From the NCBI GenBank assembly GCA_025370845.1, contig JAMXFF010000006.1, positions 123,208 through 187,207 of the forward strand: 64,000 bases of DNA, read 5' to 3'. This document shows, one piece after another, positions 8,820-17,715 of the stretch (position 1 is its first letter; each line of letters opens with the position of its first letter). The stretch is from Laspinema palackyanum D2a (GTDB lineage Bacteria > Cyanobacteriota > Cyanobacteriia > Cyanobacteriales > Laspinemataceae). A program made the position numbers and the translations under genes. A model generated the notes under the pieces. That model made no database searches. It was given only the letters and a program-made list of their open reading frames with translations, and was not told where the DNA came from.

Positions 8820-8958
8820 GGGAACTCCAAAAAATAAAACCGGCAAAACGTTCGGAGTCTTGATTGAGTCATCTTGAAAGAAACCCCTGAAGGGGTTACT
8901 ACGAACATGGGGATGATTTATTTTTTGCAATCCCCTAAACGGTTGTCCCGACTCGGTG

Positions 8959-8996
8959 AAAAAACGCCTCTCCTGTTCTAGGAAAGGCGTTTTTTT
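8959..8996 (+). terminator. Intrinsic terminator after ycf45
   Basis: A long stem (AAAACGCCT and AGGCGTTTT) encloses a second short stem (TCCT/AGGA) and ends in a T tract. It lies about 140 bases beyond the ycf45 stop. The A tract on its 5' side would also let it work on the other strand. The rest of the 374-base gap (8820-9193) shows nothing else I can name, and should include the promoter of the histidine kinase gene. Confidence 0.9.
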
Positions 8997-9193
8997 GGTT
9001 TCATACTCAATCCGGGGGTGTTGGGTGCAAATCTGCGGGATAGGAGGGCGATCGCCAGGGAAGGTGCTTGGACTGATGGGGTTCTGGTCCCCCAAAAAGG
9101 CCCCTTATATTACAGTTCGCAACAATCAATGACTCTTCCCGATGAAATGGCTTTAATAGAGACAGAACCTCAAGCCAGTTCCCTAGGTAACTC

Positions 9194-12100
9194 ATGACGA
9201 CTTGCTCAATTAATTTGCAACAGTGCGAAGAAAATTTACTCAGTTGGAAGTCTGCGGTGAATCATACGGCGATCGTGATGGAAACGGACGATCGCGGGCG
9301 AATTACCGAGGTGAATGATAAATTTATAGAAATCTCCGGATATAGTCGCCAGGAAAGTCTTGATCGCACCCCCGCAATGCTTAATTCTGGCTTTCACCCA
9401 CCGGAATTTTTTACCCAACTCTGGCAGGCGATCGCTCAAGGTCAAGTGTGGCGCGGTGAAATAAAAAACAAACGCAAAGATGGCTCCGTTTATTGGGTCG
9501 ATACAACCCTTACTCCGATTCTGAATAGCGAGGGAATTCCCCACAAATATATTGCACTGCAATTGGACATCACCTCCCAAAAGGAAACCGAAGAAAAACT
9601 AACCTTTACTCAGCGAAGGTTCCAGCAATTGGCCGCTAACTTACCCGGAGTGATTTATCAATTCCTGATGTGTCCCGATGGAGCGGTATTTTTTCCTTAC
9701 ATGAGTCCGGGATGTCGGGATTTTTTTGAAATTGATCCGGAGTCCATTGAAAATAATGCCCAGGTATTAATTAACCTAATTCACCCTGATGATTTCTCCA
9801 GTTTTTCTAGTTCAGTCGCCATTTCTGCTGAAACCTTAGAACCCTGGCACTGGGAGGGACGATTTATTAACCCTTCGGGTAAAGTGGTCTGGATTGAGGG
9901 TCATTCTCGACCAGAAAAGCAAGAAAATGGGGATATTTTATGGGATGGATTGCTGATTGAAATTACGGAGCGTAAAATTGCCCAAGAAGCCCTCAGACAG
10001 TCCGAACAACGACTCGGATTACATTTCAAACAAACGCCTCTAGCGGTAATTGAATGGGATTTGAATTTTGAGGTAATGGACTGGAATCCGGCGGCGGAAA
10101 AAATGTTTGGGTATTCCAAACGTGAAGCCTTGAACCATCATGCGGTGGAATTGATTGTTCCGCAAAGTGCCAGGGAGCAAGTTGACCAAGTTTTTCAGGC
10201 GTTGTTACAGCAAACTGGGGGGACGCGCAGCACGAATGAAAATTTTACCAAGTCGGGGGAAATTATTGTCTGTGATTGGTATAATACGCCGCTGATTGAC
10301 CCGGATGGGACGGCAATTGGGGTGGCTTCTTTGGTGGAGGATATCACGGAGCGTCAGCACTATCAAGATGCCTTGAAAGCGGCGAATGAAGCGTTAGAAC
10401 AGCGGGTGGAGGAGCGCACGGGACAGTTGCAGGAGGCGATCGCCAAGTTGCAAGGAGAAATGGCGTCGCGGGAATTGCTTGAGGAAAAATATCGCAGCAT
10501 TTTTGAAAATGCGATTATGGGGATTTTTCAGACGACTCAGGAGGGGGAATATATCAGTGCAAATCCGGCTTTGGCGCGGATTTACGGGTATGAGTCACCC
10601 CAGGAACTGATGCAGGAACTGCGGAATGTGGATGATCAACTCTATGTAGAGAAAAATCGTCGGAATGAGTTTATTGAGGCGATCGCCGAAAAGGGGAAAA
10701 TTTCTGATTTTGAGTCTCAGGTGTACTGCAAAAATGGTGGAATTATTTGGATTGCCGAGAATGCACGGGCGGTCCGAGATGAGACGGGAATGTTGCTTTA
10801 TTATGAGGGAACGGTAGAAGAGATTACGAAGCGCAAGCAGACTGAGGCAGCATTGCGGCGATCGGAGGAACGGTTGCAGGAAAAAGCGTTGCGAGAAGCG
10901 TTGCTCAATCAACTCACGGAACAGATTCGCCAATCTTTGGATTTAGAGACTATTTTGGCAACAACGGTGGAAGAAATTCGGGAGTTGTTGCAAATTGACC
11001 TTTGTTATTTTAGTTGGTATCGACCGGCAGGAATGCCTGGGGAGGGAATGCGATCGCCCCTGCAACAGCGTGATTGCGCGGTCCTGAATTGGGAAACGGT
11101 GAAAGCAGCGCGATCGCCGGGGATTGTCAGTCCTTTAGGATTCTATTCCGTGAGTGAATCTTGGTCCGATCACTGTTTGCAACTGCAACCGATTCGCATT
11201 GATACGGTGGAATCCTATCCCGATAAAACGGTTGTAGAGATTTTTCGCCCCTGGGGGTTTAAATCGGTGCTTTGCTTGCCATTACAGACGCATTCGGGTC
11301 AAGTGGGGGTTTTAAGTTGCGTCCATTGTAGCCGGGAACGGACTTGGAATGAGAGTGAAGTCCTGTTAATGCACTCCATTAGCGATCGCCTCACCATTGC
11401 GATCGACCAAGCGCAACTCTACGCTCAATCTCGCGCTGCTGCACAACAAGCGCGGGACCAAGCGCAACGTCTTGAACAAGCATTATATCAACTCACCGAA
11501 ACCCAAACTCAACTGATTCAAACGGAAAAAATGTCCAGTTTAGGCCAAATGGTGGCCGGAATTGCCCATGAAATTAATAACCCGGTGACCTTCATTCATG
11601 GGAACGCCATTCACGCCTATCAGTATTTTAAAGAACTTCTCCCCCTGCTCAAACTCTATCAGCACTACTATCCAGAACCCGTTTCTGAAATCCGCGATTT
11701 GCTGGAAGAACTCGATTTAGCCTTTATCTTAGATGATTTGCCTAAAGCCCTGCATTCAATGAAGTTGGGAACCGAACGAATTCGCCAAATTGTTTTATCA
11801 TTGCGAAATTTTTCTCGGTTAGATGAATCCCAAAAAAAGCCGGTTGATATTCATGAAGGCATTGACAACACTTTGTTAATTTTACAACACCGACTGTCTC
11901 AGATTCAAGTGGTGAAAGAATACGGAAACTTACCGTTAATTGAGTGTTATCCGGGGCAATTAAACCAAGTGTTTATGAACATTCTGGCCAATGCGATCGA
12001 TGCGGTGGAAGAAGGCAAAGGATTAGCTGAACAAACGGGAAATAGTAAATTCTCAGAGGCCAACTCAACTGCCCGAAATCCCTCCCCCACCATTAGTATT

Positions 12101-12358
12101 CACACTGAACTCACCGAGGATGATTTGGTCGTGATTCGGATTAAAGACAATGGTTCAGGACTGACGGAAACGGTAAAAAATCGCTTATTTGACCCCTTTT
12201 TTACCACCAAGCCAGTGGGTAAAGGCACTGGCTTAGGATTGTCAATTAGCTATCAAATTATTGTGGAAAAACATCGGGGAATTTTAGATTGTCAGTCCCA
12301 ACCGGGACGGGGTTCCGAGTTTGTGATTAAGATTCCCAGCAAAACGGGTAATAAATAA
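9194..12358 (+). CDS. Multi-PAS, GAF-containing sensor histidine kinase
   Basis: This is a 1054-residue soluble sensor kinase with no membrane helices. From the N-terminus I see a PAS/PAC unit (about 20-135, with the GYSRQESLDRTP segment), a second PAS-like unit (about 140-260), a third (about 275-390, FGYSKREALNH), a coiled coil (about 390-430), a fourth PAS (about 435-550, YGYESPQELMQ), a GAF domain (about 575-745), a coiled coil, and the kinase core. The phospho-acceptor is H792 in AGIAHEINNP. The ATPase domain has the N box near 923, the DNGSGL G1 box near 985 and GKGTGLGLSI near 1009. The class is the HEINNP type, often hybrid or orphan in cyanobacteria. No response regulator is adjacent, so the partner is elsewhere. 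Ligands are unknown, and no chromophore-binding Cys-His pair is obvious in the GAF domain. Confidence 0.92.
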   Translation: MTTCSINLQQCEENLLSWKSAVNHTAIVMETDDRGRITEVNDKFIEISGYSRQESLDRTPAMLNSGFHPPEFFTQLWQAIAQGQVWRGEIKNKRKDGSVYWVDTTLTPILNSEGIPHKYIALQLDITSQKETEEKLTFTQRRFQQLAANLPGVIYQFLMCPDGAVFFPYMSPGCRDFFEIDPESIENNAQVLINLIHPDDFSSFSSSVAISAETLEPWHWEGRFINPSGKVVWIEGHSRPEKQENGDILWDGLLIEITERKIAQEALRQSEQRLGLHFKQTPLAVIEWDLNFEVMDWNPAAEKMFGYSKREALNHHAVELIVPQSAREQVDQVFQALLQQTGGTRSTNENFTKSGEIIVCDWYNTPLIDPDGTAIGVASLVEDITERQHYQDALKAANEALEQRVEERTGQLQEAIAKLQGEMASRELLEEKYRSIFENAIMGIFQTTQEGEYISANPALARIYGYESPQELMQELRNVDDQLYVEKNRRNEFIEAIAEKGKISDFESQVYCKNGGIIWIAENARAVRDETGMLLYYEGTVEEITKRKQTEAALRRSEERLQEKALREALLNQLTEQIRQSLDLETILATTVEEIRELLQIDLCYFSWYRPAGMPGEGMRSPLQQRDCAVLNWETVKAARSPGIVSPLGFYSVSESWSDHCLQLQPIRIDTVESYPDKTVVEIFRPWGFKSVLCLPLQTHSGQVGVLSCVHCSRERTWNESEVLLMHSISDRLTIAIDQAQLYAQSRAAAQQARDQAQRLEQALYQLTETQTQLIQTEKMSSLGQMVAGIAHEINNPVTFIHGNAIHAYQYFKELLPLLKLYQHYYPEPVSEIRDLLEELDLAFILDDLPKALHSMKLGTERIRQIVLSLRNFSRLDESQKKPVDIHEGIDNTLLILQHRLSQIQVVKEYGNLPLIECYPGQLNQVFMNILANAIDAVEEGKGLAEQTGNSKFSEANSTARNPSPTISIHTELTEDDLVVIRIKDNGSGLTETVKNRLFDPFFTTKPVGKGTGLGLSISYQIIVEKHRGILDCQSQPGRGSEFVIKIPSKTGNK

Positions 12359-12365
12359 GTTGAGA

Positions 12366-12812
12366 CTAAAGGCTGCACTCTCGTTGAGTCACCTCATGGC
12401 GATAGCGAAACATATCCCGCAGACGTGCATCTACAAACCACCCCAACATCAAATCAGGAACCCACCCACCGGGTATGGCATAATCTATCGCATCAATTAA
12501 CCGAGTTTTACCATTTTCCGCGATAAATTCATGGCGATGAATCCATTGCTCCATCGGTCCTTCCACTTGTTCATCAATAAACAATTTATAGGGTTCACAA
12601 ACTGTATGCCGCGCCAGCCAAGGTACAGGAATTGGGCCTAAAAAAATTTTAAATTCGGAAATCGCCCCCACCTCTAAACCCCCTTCCCGACGGACAATTT
12701 CCACCGGCTGCCAGGGGGGAGTTAGCTGGTGTAAAATATCCGGTCTTTCATGAAAGTTCCAGACCACTTCTACGGGAGCATTAATTAGACTAGAATACTT
12801 GAAATGTAGCAT
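12366..12812 (-). CDS. SRPBCC superfamily protein
   Basis: This is a 148-residue START/SRPBCC-like protein. Its N-terminal FKYSSLINAPVEVVWNFHERPDILHQLTPPW is typical of the cyclase/dehydrase-like subgroup, where a hydrophobic cavity binds a lipid or small ligand. It has no signal peptide. It faces the histidine kinase gene tail to tail with only seven bases between stop codons, and lies upstream of nothing on its own strand except the CPXCG gene, which probably shares its transcript (20-base gap). The ligand cannot be inferred. Confidence 0.8.
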   Translation of the reverse strand: MLHFKYSSLINAPVEVVWNFHERPDILHQLTPPWQPVEIVRREGGLEVGAISEFKIFLGPIPVPWLARHTVCEPYKLFIDEQVEGPMEQWIHRHEFIAENGKTRLIDAIDYAIPGGWVPDLMLGWFVDARLRDMFRYRHEVTQRECSL

Positions 12813-12832
12813 AAATCACGGGTGTTTTTTAG

Positions 12833-13021
12833 TTAACTTTCGGGTTCGCTGCTGATTTCAACATCTAGGGTGTCTTCATCCACCTGCAAGTATAAAACAT
12901 TGGGTTGGCAGCAAATTTGACAATCTTCCACATAAGTCTGATAACTTCCGGCACTCAAATCTACAAAAATTACATTATCTTCGCCACAATAAGCACAATA
13001 ATATTCGGCTGTAGTTTGCAT
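12833..13021 (-). CDS. CPXCG-type cysteine-rich small protein
   Basis: This is a 62-residue protein with two Cys pairs, C9-A-Y-C12 (followed by Gly) and C34-Q-I-C37 (with C38 next to it), consistent with a zinc-ribbon of the CPXCG family, which occurs widely in bacteria without a known role. The C-terminal tail is acidic. The two pairs are intact, so metal binding is likely. It lies 20 bases upstream of the SRPBCC gene in the same direction. Confidence 0.75.
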   Translation of the reverse strand: MQTTAEYYCAYCGEDNVIFVDLSAGSYQTYVEDCQICCQPNVLYLQVDEDTLDVEISSEPES

Positions 13022-13209
13022 AAAGTGGGATTGTCATAAAAATCATGAATGATTTAATGTTAACATCAATTATTTAATTCAGTTCGGATAGAGATGCACC
13101 CCAAATTTTGCCAGAGATGCAGTCTATCTGAGCGATCGCTTTTCGGATGGGCTTTATTTTTCCCCGGCAACTGCTGTACTCTAGGGAGATCATCCTCAAT
13201 AGTTTTCTG

Positions 13210-13854
13210 ATGGTGCCATTGGACTCTAAGCCTTACGCGATCGCCTTCCATACTAGCAGTCCCGAACTGGGTCTGGCGTTGAGCAATTTTGCCGAAACCC
13301 ACCGCTGCCAAACCTGGGAGATGGGGCGATCGCTTGCGACTCACCTGCATTCCTATCTTGCCGAGTTTATCTCCCCTCAGACTTGGCAGGATTTCGCCTT
13401 TCTTGCCGTTGCCAAAGGACCGGGTAGCTTTACCGGGACCCGGATTGGGGTCGTCACCGCCCGAATTCTCGCCCAGCAACTCTCTATTCCGTTATTTGCC
13501 ATTTCTAGTTTAGCGGCAGTCGCCTGGTCCCAAACTCGCCATCAGACGGGCAAGCAACCGCAGGCGATCGCCCTGCAAATGCCCGCCCAACGGGGTCACC
13601 TCTTCACTGCCATTTATGACATCACACCCACTGCCGCCCTTCCCCTGCTGGCGGATACCGTCCTCACCCCAGAACAATGGGAAGAGACTCTCGCTTCTTG
13701 CGATCGTCCTTATCAACTCATCCAAGTCCCAGAAAATTTAGGGTCTACCGTATCCAGTCTTCTGGAACTCGCCCATTTGGAATGGCAACAGGGGAAACGC
13801 CCCCTCAGTTCCGAGGCCCTGCCCTTTTATGGACAGCATCCAGTAGACCAGTAA
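13210..13854 (+). CDS. tsaB: tRNA t6A biosynthesis protein TsaB
   Basis: TsaB is the dimerisation subunit that partners TsaD and TsaE in adding threonylcarbamoyl to A37 of tRNAs that read ANN codons. The 214-residue product starts PYAIAFHTSSPELGLAL, matching the ASKHA-fold phosphate-1 region, and has the hallmark AVAKGPGSFTGTRIGVVTAR, then ISSLAAVA. An in-frame ATG 63 bases upstream (13147) would add residues not found in the family, so ATG at 13210 is preferred. The C-terminal third is degenerate, as usual in TsaB. It converges on thf1, with palindromic repeats and hairpins in between. Confidence 0.9.
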   Translation: MVPLDSKPYAIAFHTSSPELGLALSNFAETHRCQTWEMGRSLATHLHSYLAEFISPQTWQDFAFLAVAKGPGSFTGTRIGVVTARILAQQLSIPLFAISSLAAVAWSQTRHQTGKQPQAIALQMPAQRGHLFTAIYDITPTAALPLLADTVLTPEQWEETLASCDRPYQLIQVPENLGSTVSSLLELAHLEWQQGKRPLSSEALPFYGQHPVDQ

Positions 13855-13881
13855 AGGCGATCGGCAACAACACCAGTGTTC

Positions 13882-13949
13882 AGAAACCGGGTTTCTCTCA
13901 AAAATCTGTAGCAATTCGCAACCCCTTATGGGCGAGAAACCCGGTTTCT
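13882..13949. repeat. Inverted repeat pair of the AGAAACCGGGTTTCT family
   Basis: A perfect-symmetry 15-mer AGAAACCGGGTTTCT (13882-13896) and its complement-type copy AGAAACCCGGTTTCT (13935-13949) flank 38 bases. The same two 15-mers, in swapped order, frame 22556-22622. Both sit in a gap between convergent genes. Confidence 0.8.
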
Positions 13950-13985
13950 TATCAACTTTATTCTGAATCAAGATACTGTAAATTT

Positions 13986-14039
13986 AGCCCGCACAGGCGG
14001 GCTTTGTACGCAAACGCCCCACCCTTGAGGGTGCGGGGC
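13986..14039. terminator. Tandem hairpins between tsaB and thf1
   Basis: The first hairpin is AGCCCGC/GCGGGCT followed by TTTGT (13986-14003), and a second uses CCCC-ACCC/GGGT-GCGGGG (about 14015-14039). They lie between two convergent genes and can serve both strands. The first is the same type as the hairpin at 23707-23726. Confidence 0.7.
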
Positions 14040-14054
14040 CAGGGCCGTTATCTC

Positions 14055-14762
14055 TTACTCCGGAGAACCAGGAGGTACAGTTGCTGCCCCTTTCTGCTTC
14101 GCCCGGTCTTCGCGTTTTTTGCGGTCTGCCGCTAAAATGTCATCCATGACACTGCGCGCTTGAATCATTTTCTCTAAATTGCTTCGGTAGAGGTCGAGGT
14201 CTTTAGAGAGTTTATCCGGAGGTAGATTCAGCGCCGTACAGATGCTCTGAACCGCATCTTGACGGGATTTTTCGTTTTTCACCAGTTCTAAGTCAGCTTG
14301 TTCGAGGAGGGTAAACAGACCCACGGCAAACAATCGGCTGTACTTAAAGTTGGGTTTAGCACCGATCGCCCCCAGGATGCCTTGGAAATCTCCTTCCATT
14401 TCTGGCCCTGCAGAACGACTCAGTAACGCCACCATCTCCTCTCCAGAATGGCGACTGGCAATTTCCTCTAACCATTGGGCATCTTGCCGATATTTGTGGG
14501 GATCAGCTTCTAACCCCTTGCAAATGCCATTAAAAATCGATACTTTATCATCTTCGGGTCGATATCCTTGCATAAATCGGTCAAAAGTGGTTACGACTCC
14601 GAGGGCATAAATGGGGTCATAATTAAAATCCACATTCACCGACAGCAAGTGCATTTCTACCATCAATTCTTCGACGACCCGTCGATAAATCGAGTTAATC
14701 GGACGGGTGTGAATGGTATAGAAGGCTCGCTTGGTATCTGATACGGTGCGGACGTTATTCAC
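14055..14762 (-). CDS. thf1: Photosystem II biogenesis protein Thf1/Psb29
   Basis: Thf1 (Psb29, thylakoid formation 1) is needed for normal photosystem II repair and works with FtsH proteases at the thylakoid. The product has the very conserved start NNVRTVSDTKRAFYTIHTRPINS, then YRRVVEELMVEMHLLSVN and YDPIYALGVVTTFD. The C-terminal half is helical with a charged end (ADRKKREDRAKQK). An ATG at 14828 would add 22 residues. The family N-terminus starts at the GTG at 14762, which I prefer, giving 235 residues. No clear ribosome-binding site precedes either start. It is divergent from the CpcT/CpeT-type gene (174 bases), so the two share a promoter region. Confidence 0.93.
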   Translation of the reverse strand: MNNVRTVSDTKRAFYTIHTRPINSIYRRVVEELMVEMHLLSVNVDFNYDPIYALGVVTTFDRFMQGYRPEDDKVSIFNGICKGLEADPHKYRQDAQWLEEIASRHSGEEMVALLSRSAGPEMEGDFQGILGAIGAKPNFKYSRLFAVGLFTLLEQADLELVKNEKSRQDAVQSICTALNLPPDKLSKDLDLYRSNLEKMIQARSVMDDILAADRKKREDRAKQKGAATVPPGSPE

Positions 14763-14935
14763 GGGGTGCGTTGTTAAGGAGAACTTCCCTTCATTTTCTC
14801 TCGTAAACGCACTTTTGCCAAGGAGCATCCGGGCGATCGCCCTGGGGATCTGCCCTGGAATGCTTTAAAATGCAAAATCAACCGGAGAGTTCCGGTGGGA
14901 TTTTTCATGAAAACTTTGCAATTTTTAAATTAAAG

Positions 14936-15580
14936 ATGACCCTGACATCGGAGTTAATCGCCCTAGGGCAATACTTAGCGGGGGAATTTGACAATCGAGA
15001 ACAGGCGATCGCTGACCCCGCATGGTATGTCCATCTGCACCTCTGGCAGCGTCCGGTCCCGGTCCAGTTATTTCCTGAACCCAGTCTGACCCTATTTGCC
15101 GAACAAGCTAATATTGTCAATCTCGATCGCCCCTATCGGCCTCGAATCATGCAACTGCGACAAGTTCTCAACGGTGAGAGTCCACCCCAGTTAGAAGTGC
15201 AGTATTTCATGCTCAAGGACCCCAATCAATTCCGGGGGGCAGGTCGCCACCCCCATCTTCTCCAACAGCTAAATCCGGCACAAGTAGAACTCTTGCCCGG
15301 ATGTACCCTCACCGTCAACCAGAAATGCTTAACTGACGGGACCTATCATTTTGCCGCATCCTTGCCCTCGGGAGCAAGATGCTGCTTTCCCTATCAAGGA
15401 GAAACTCGCCAAGTGGATCTCGGTTTCGAGGCATCCCCGACTGAACTATTCAGCTTTGACAAAGGCATCGACCCCAATACGGGAAAAGCCTTGTGGGGGG
15501 CCGTGTTAGGGCCATTCCACTTCACCAAGCGTCACGATTTTTCGGGGGAACTGCTTGGACTCTGCGCTGAAACCCGGTGA
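14936..15580 (+). CDS. CpcT/CpeT-type phycobiliprotein chromophore lyase
   Basis: This 214-residue protein belongs to the CpcT/CpeT family of T-type bilin lyases, beta-barrel (calycin-like) proteins that attach or chaperone phycocyanobilin/phycoerythrobilin at beta-Cys153 of phycocyanin and related sites. Supporting segments are LAGEFDNREQAIADPAWYVHLHLW near the start, VQYFMLKDP, the small-residue run LPSGARCCFPYQGE, and LFSFDKGIDPNTGKALWG near the C-terminus. ATG at 14936 matches the family start. An earlier in-frame ATG at 14870 would add 22 unusual residues. Whether it is CpcT or CpeT cannot be decided without knowing the pigment set, as no phycobiliprotein gene is nearby. Confidence 0.88.
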   Translation: MTLTSELIALGQYLAGEFDNREQAIADPAWYVHLHLWQRPVPVQLFPEPSLTLFAEQANIVNLDRPYRPRIMQLRQVLNGESPPQLEVQYFMLKDPNQFRGAGRHPHLLQQLNPAQVELLPGCTLTVNQKCLTDGTYHFAASLPSGARCCFPYQGETRQVDLGFEASPTELFSFDKGIDPNTGKALWGAVLGPFHFTKRHDFSGELLGLCAETR

Positions 15581-15653
15581 TCATTGAAAAGTGCCGGGGA
15601 TGCCAAACCCGGTCATAAATTGTTAGACCCGTTTCTCCAATCCCCTTCCGGCA

Positions 15654-16022
15654 TTAAGTCGCCATGCTTCGGGGTCCCGCTTCTAGCGCTTCTTCTTCAG
15701 TTTCGTAGATTTCAAAGACTGAATCCATCATCGTGACTTCAAAAACCAATTTGGCCTCTGGATGCACGTTACAAATACGGAAACTGCCTTTAACCTTGTC
15801 CGCATCTCGCATCCCTGCTACTAGCGACGTGAGGCCAGAACTATCAATAAAGTTAACTTGCCCTAAATTAACGACAATATGACGACTCAGTTTAGAAATG
15901 CACTCCTGTAATTTGAGGCGAAATTGCCACGCGGTGGTAATGTCCAACCGACCCGTTGGGGCCAATACAATCACCGTTGTTCCATCCTGGGTCGTATGGG
16001 TTTTTTGCTCGATATGAATCAC
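15654..16022 (-). CDS. STAS-domain anti-sigma factor antagonist-like protein
   Basis: This is a single STAS domain of 122 residues, of the SpoIIAA/RsbV type. The motif NLGQVNFIDSSGLTSLV contains the serine that is normally phosphorylated by a partner anti-sigma kinase and dephosphorylated by a PP2C phosphatase. Neither an HATPase kinase nor a PP2C gene is adjacent, so the partner must be elsewhere. It converges on the CpcT/CpeT gene, with a 73-base gap. ATG at 16022 begins MIHIEQKTHTTQDGTTVIVLAPTGRLD, a normal N-terminus. Confidence 0.9.
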   Translation of the reverse strand: MIHIEQKTHTTQDGTTVIVLAPTGRLDITTAWQFRLKLQECISKLSRHIVVNLGQVNFIDSSGLTSLVAGMRDADKVKGSFRICNVHPEAKLVFEVTMMDSVFEIYETEEEALEAGPRSMAT

Positions 16023-16144
16023 AGGCCCTCCCTCAATACGCTAGTTGCCTACCTCGCTTTCGTAGTTTAGCAAAATCGGAGCCATTGCCCCGATTGAGCT
16101 TGACCGAATTAGCCAAACTGGCTGCTAGAAAAATAGCACAGTCC

Positions 16145-16271
16145 GGCGGGGGTTCAAACCCCCGCCTCATAGCTCAAGTCGGTTAAAAACCGACTGAAAA
16201 CGTTAGCCCCTAAGACTTTCAGTCGGTTTCAACCGACTTGATTCTGTTAGGCGGGGGTTTAAACCCCCGCC
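16145..16271. repeat. Composite palindromic repeat (four hairpins)
   Basis: Two outer palindromes have arms GGCGGGGGTT and AACCCCCGCC (16145-16166 and 16250-16271). Two inner hairpins have arms AGTCGGTT/AACCGACT (16177-16195) and the same arms again (16221-16238). The whole is roughly symmetric. It ends just after the hemF stop codon and could terminate it. A partial copy lies at 63884-63927 near the right edge of the window. Confidence 0.8.
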
Positions 16272-16281
16272 CGTTGTTGCT

Positions 16282-17313
16282 TTAACTAGCGGTCCACTCC
16301 GCCCAATTTTGCGGTTTCAGAAAGGTTTCGTAGAGTTCCGCTTCAGGGGTGTTCGGTTCCGGTTGGTAGCAATATTCCCAACGCACCAAAGGCGGCAGAG
16401 ACATTAAAATCGATTCGGTACGGCCATTGGTCTGGAGTCCAAAAATGGTGCCGCGATCGTACACCAGGTTAAATTCCACATACCGTCCCCGACGATACAG
16501 TTGGAAATTGCGTTCGCGATCGCCATATTCCATACCCGAACGACGCTCAACAATGGGCCGATAAGCGGGTAAAAACGATCGCCCGCAATCTTGAGCAAAG
16601 GCAAACAACGCTTCCCAATTGCGTTGAGGAGGGGTGCCAATTTTCCGACTATATTCCGCTGCCGGTCCCGTGGGGTCTGGACCGCGATAGAGTTCGCTTT
16701 GACCATCTTGGTAGTCAAAAAACAAACCCCCCACCCCTCGGGTTTCGTCGCGATGCTTCAGATAAAAATATTCATCACACCAGAGTTTGAAAACCTTGTA
16801 ATACTCATCATGATGGCGATCGCAAGTTGCTTTCAAGGTTTGGTGAAAATGGGCCGCATCTTCAGCAAATGGATAATAAGGCGTCAAATCGGCACCGCCG
16901 CCAAACCACCAAACCGGCCCTGCTTCAAAGTAGCGATAGTTTAAATGAACCGTGGGAACGTAAGGATTGCGCGGGTGCAACACCATCGAAGTCCCTGTCG
17001 CATAGAAGCGATGACCTTCTGCTTCCGGACGTTGTTTTAAAATAGAAGGCGGCAGATGATCGCCCCACACTTCAGAAAAATTCACGCCCCCTTGTTCAAA
17101 GACATTGCCCTCGCGCATCACCCGAGAACGGCCCCCGCCCCCTTCTGGGCGGTCCCACGAATCTTCTTTAAACGTGCCAAGGCCATCGAGTTCTGCCAAC
17201 CCTTGACAAATTTCATCTTGTAGCGACTGCATAAACTGACTGACTCGTTCTTTCGAGTCATCCGGTGGCAAATTCTGAGTAGAGGTGGCCTCAAAAGTCG
17301 AAGAAACTGTCAT
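16282..17313 (-). CDS. hemF: Oxygen-dependent coproporphyrinogen III oxidase
   Basis: HemF carries out the aerobic oxidative decarboxylation of coproporphyrinogen III to protoporphyrinogen IX in haem and chlorophyll synthesis, using O2. The 343-residue protein has the family signature [19 protein letters not shown], followed by [14 protein letters not shown] and the C-terminal [20 protein letters not shown]. The His and Asp residues of the active site are in these segments. It is cytosolic. The start [24 protein letters not shown] is normal for cyanobacterial versions. The gene is divergent from mrp over a 400-base region. Confidence 0.97.
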   Translation of the reverse strand: MTVSSTFEATSTQNLPPDDSKERVSQFMQSLQDEICQGLAELDGLGTFKEDSWDRPEGGGGRSRVMREGNVFEQGGVNFSEVWGDHLPPSILKQRPEAEGHRFYATGTSMVLHPRNPYVPTVHLNYRYFEAGPVWWFGGGADLTPYYPFAEDAAHFHQTLKATCDRHHDEYYKVFKLWCDEYFYLKHRDETRGVGGLFFDYQDGQSELYRGPDPTGPAAEYSRKIGTPPQRNWEALFAFAQDCGRSFLPAYRPIVERRSGMEYGDRERNFQLYRRGRYVEFNLVYDRGTIFGLQTNGRTESILMSLPPLVRWEYCYQPEPNTPEAELYETFLKPQNWAEWTAS

Positions 17314-17715
17314 AATGTCAAATTATTTTCTGCTGCGGGATAGAGATCTGCCTGTCAAGAGCGATCGAAATCTCAGCGGTGGATAACGCGATCGCACCCT
17401 TGATGAAATCTTTAGCCCTTCTCTCGATCAAGCTGACCGACTCTATCAAAAAATCCTATCTTAATCTCTGCCCTGATCCACTGCCTTTAAAAATTCTACA
17501 TATTACTACAAAAAAAGATACATTAGGAAAACACCTAGTGTTTCAGCAGGCAACTCGTTCTAGGGGAAGCAAGCAACCCAGGCGATCAAGCAGTAATTGC
17601 GCCTTCCCAACCGGGAAACCACAGCCACTCAACGAGCCAAAACTCAACCCCGACCTTCCCCTAAAATAACGACTGTCTGCCTGATCCGTCCGAGAGAGGA
17701 GAAACAGGCAAACCA
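17314..17715. promoter_or_regulatory. Divergent promoter region hemF/mrp
   Basis: This 402-base gap separates the starts of hemF and mrp and must hold both promoters. An open frame of 96 codons at 17379-17669 has no family resemblance, and I do not call it. A polypurine GAGAGGAGAAA stretch just before the mrp ATG is a likely ribosome-binding site. I see no recognisable operator. Confidence 0.5.

Noticed and set aside
16145..16166. tRNA T-arm suggested by GGTTCAAACC
   Set aside because: The sequence is part of a GGCGGGGG palindrome repeated at 16250-16271, with no cloverleaf around it.
17379..17669. 96-codon open frame in the hemF/mrp gap
   Set aside because: Low-complexity composition, no family match and a position across the divergent promoters.
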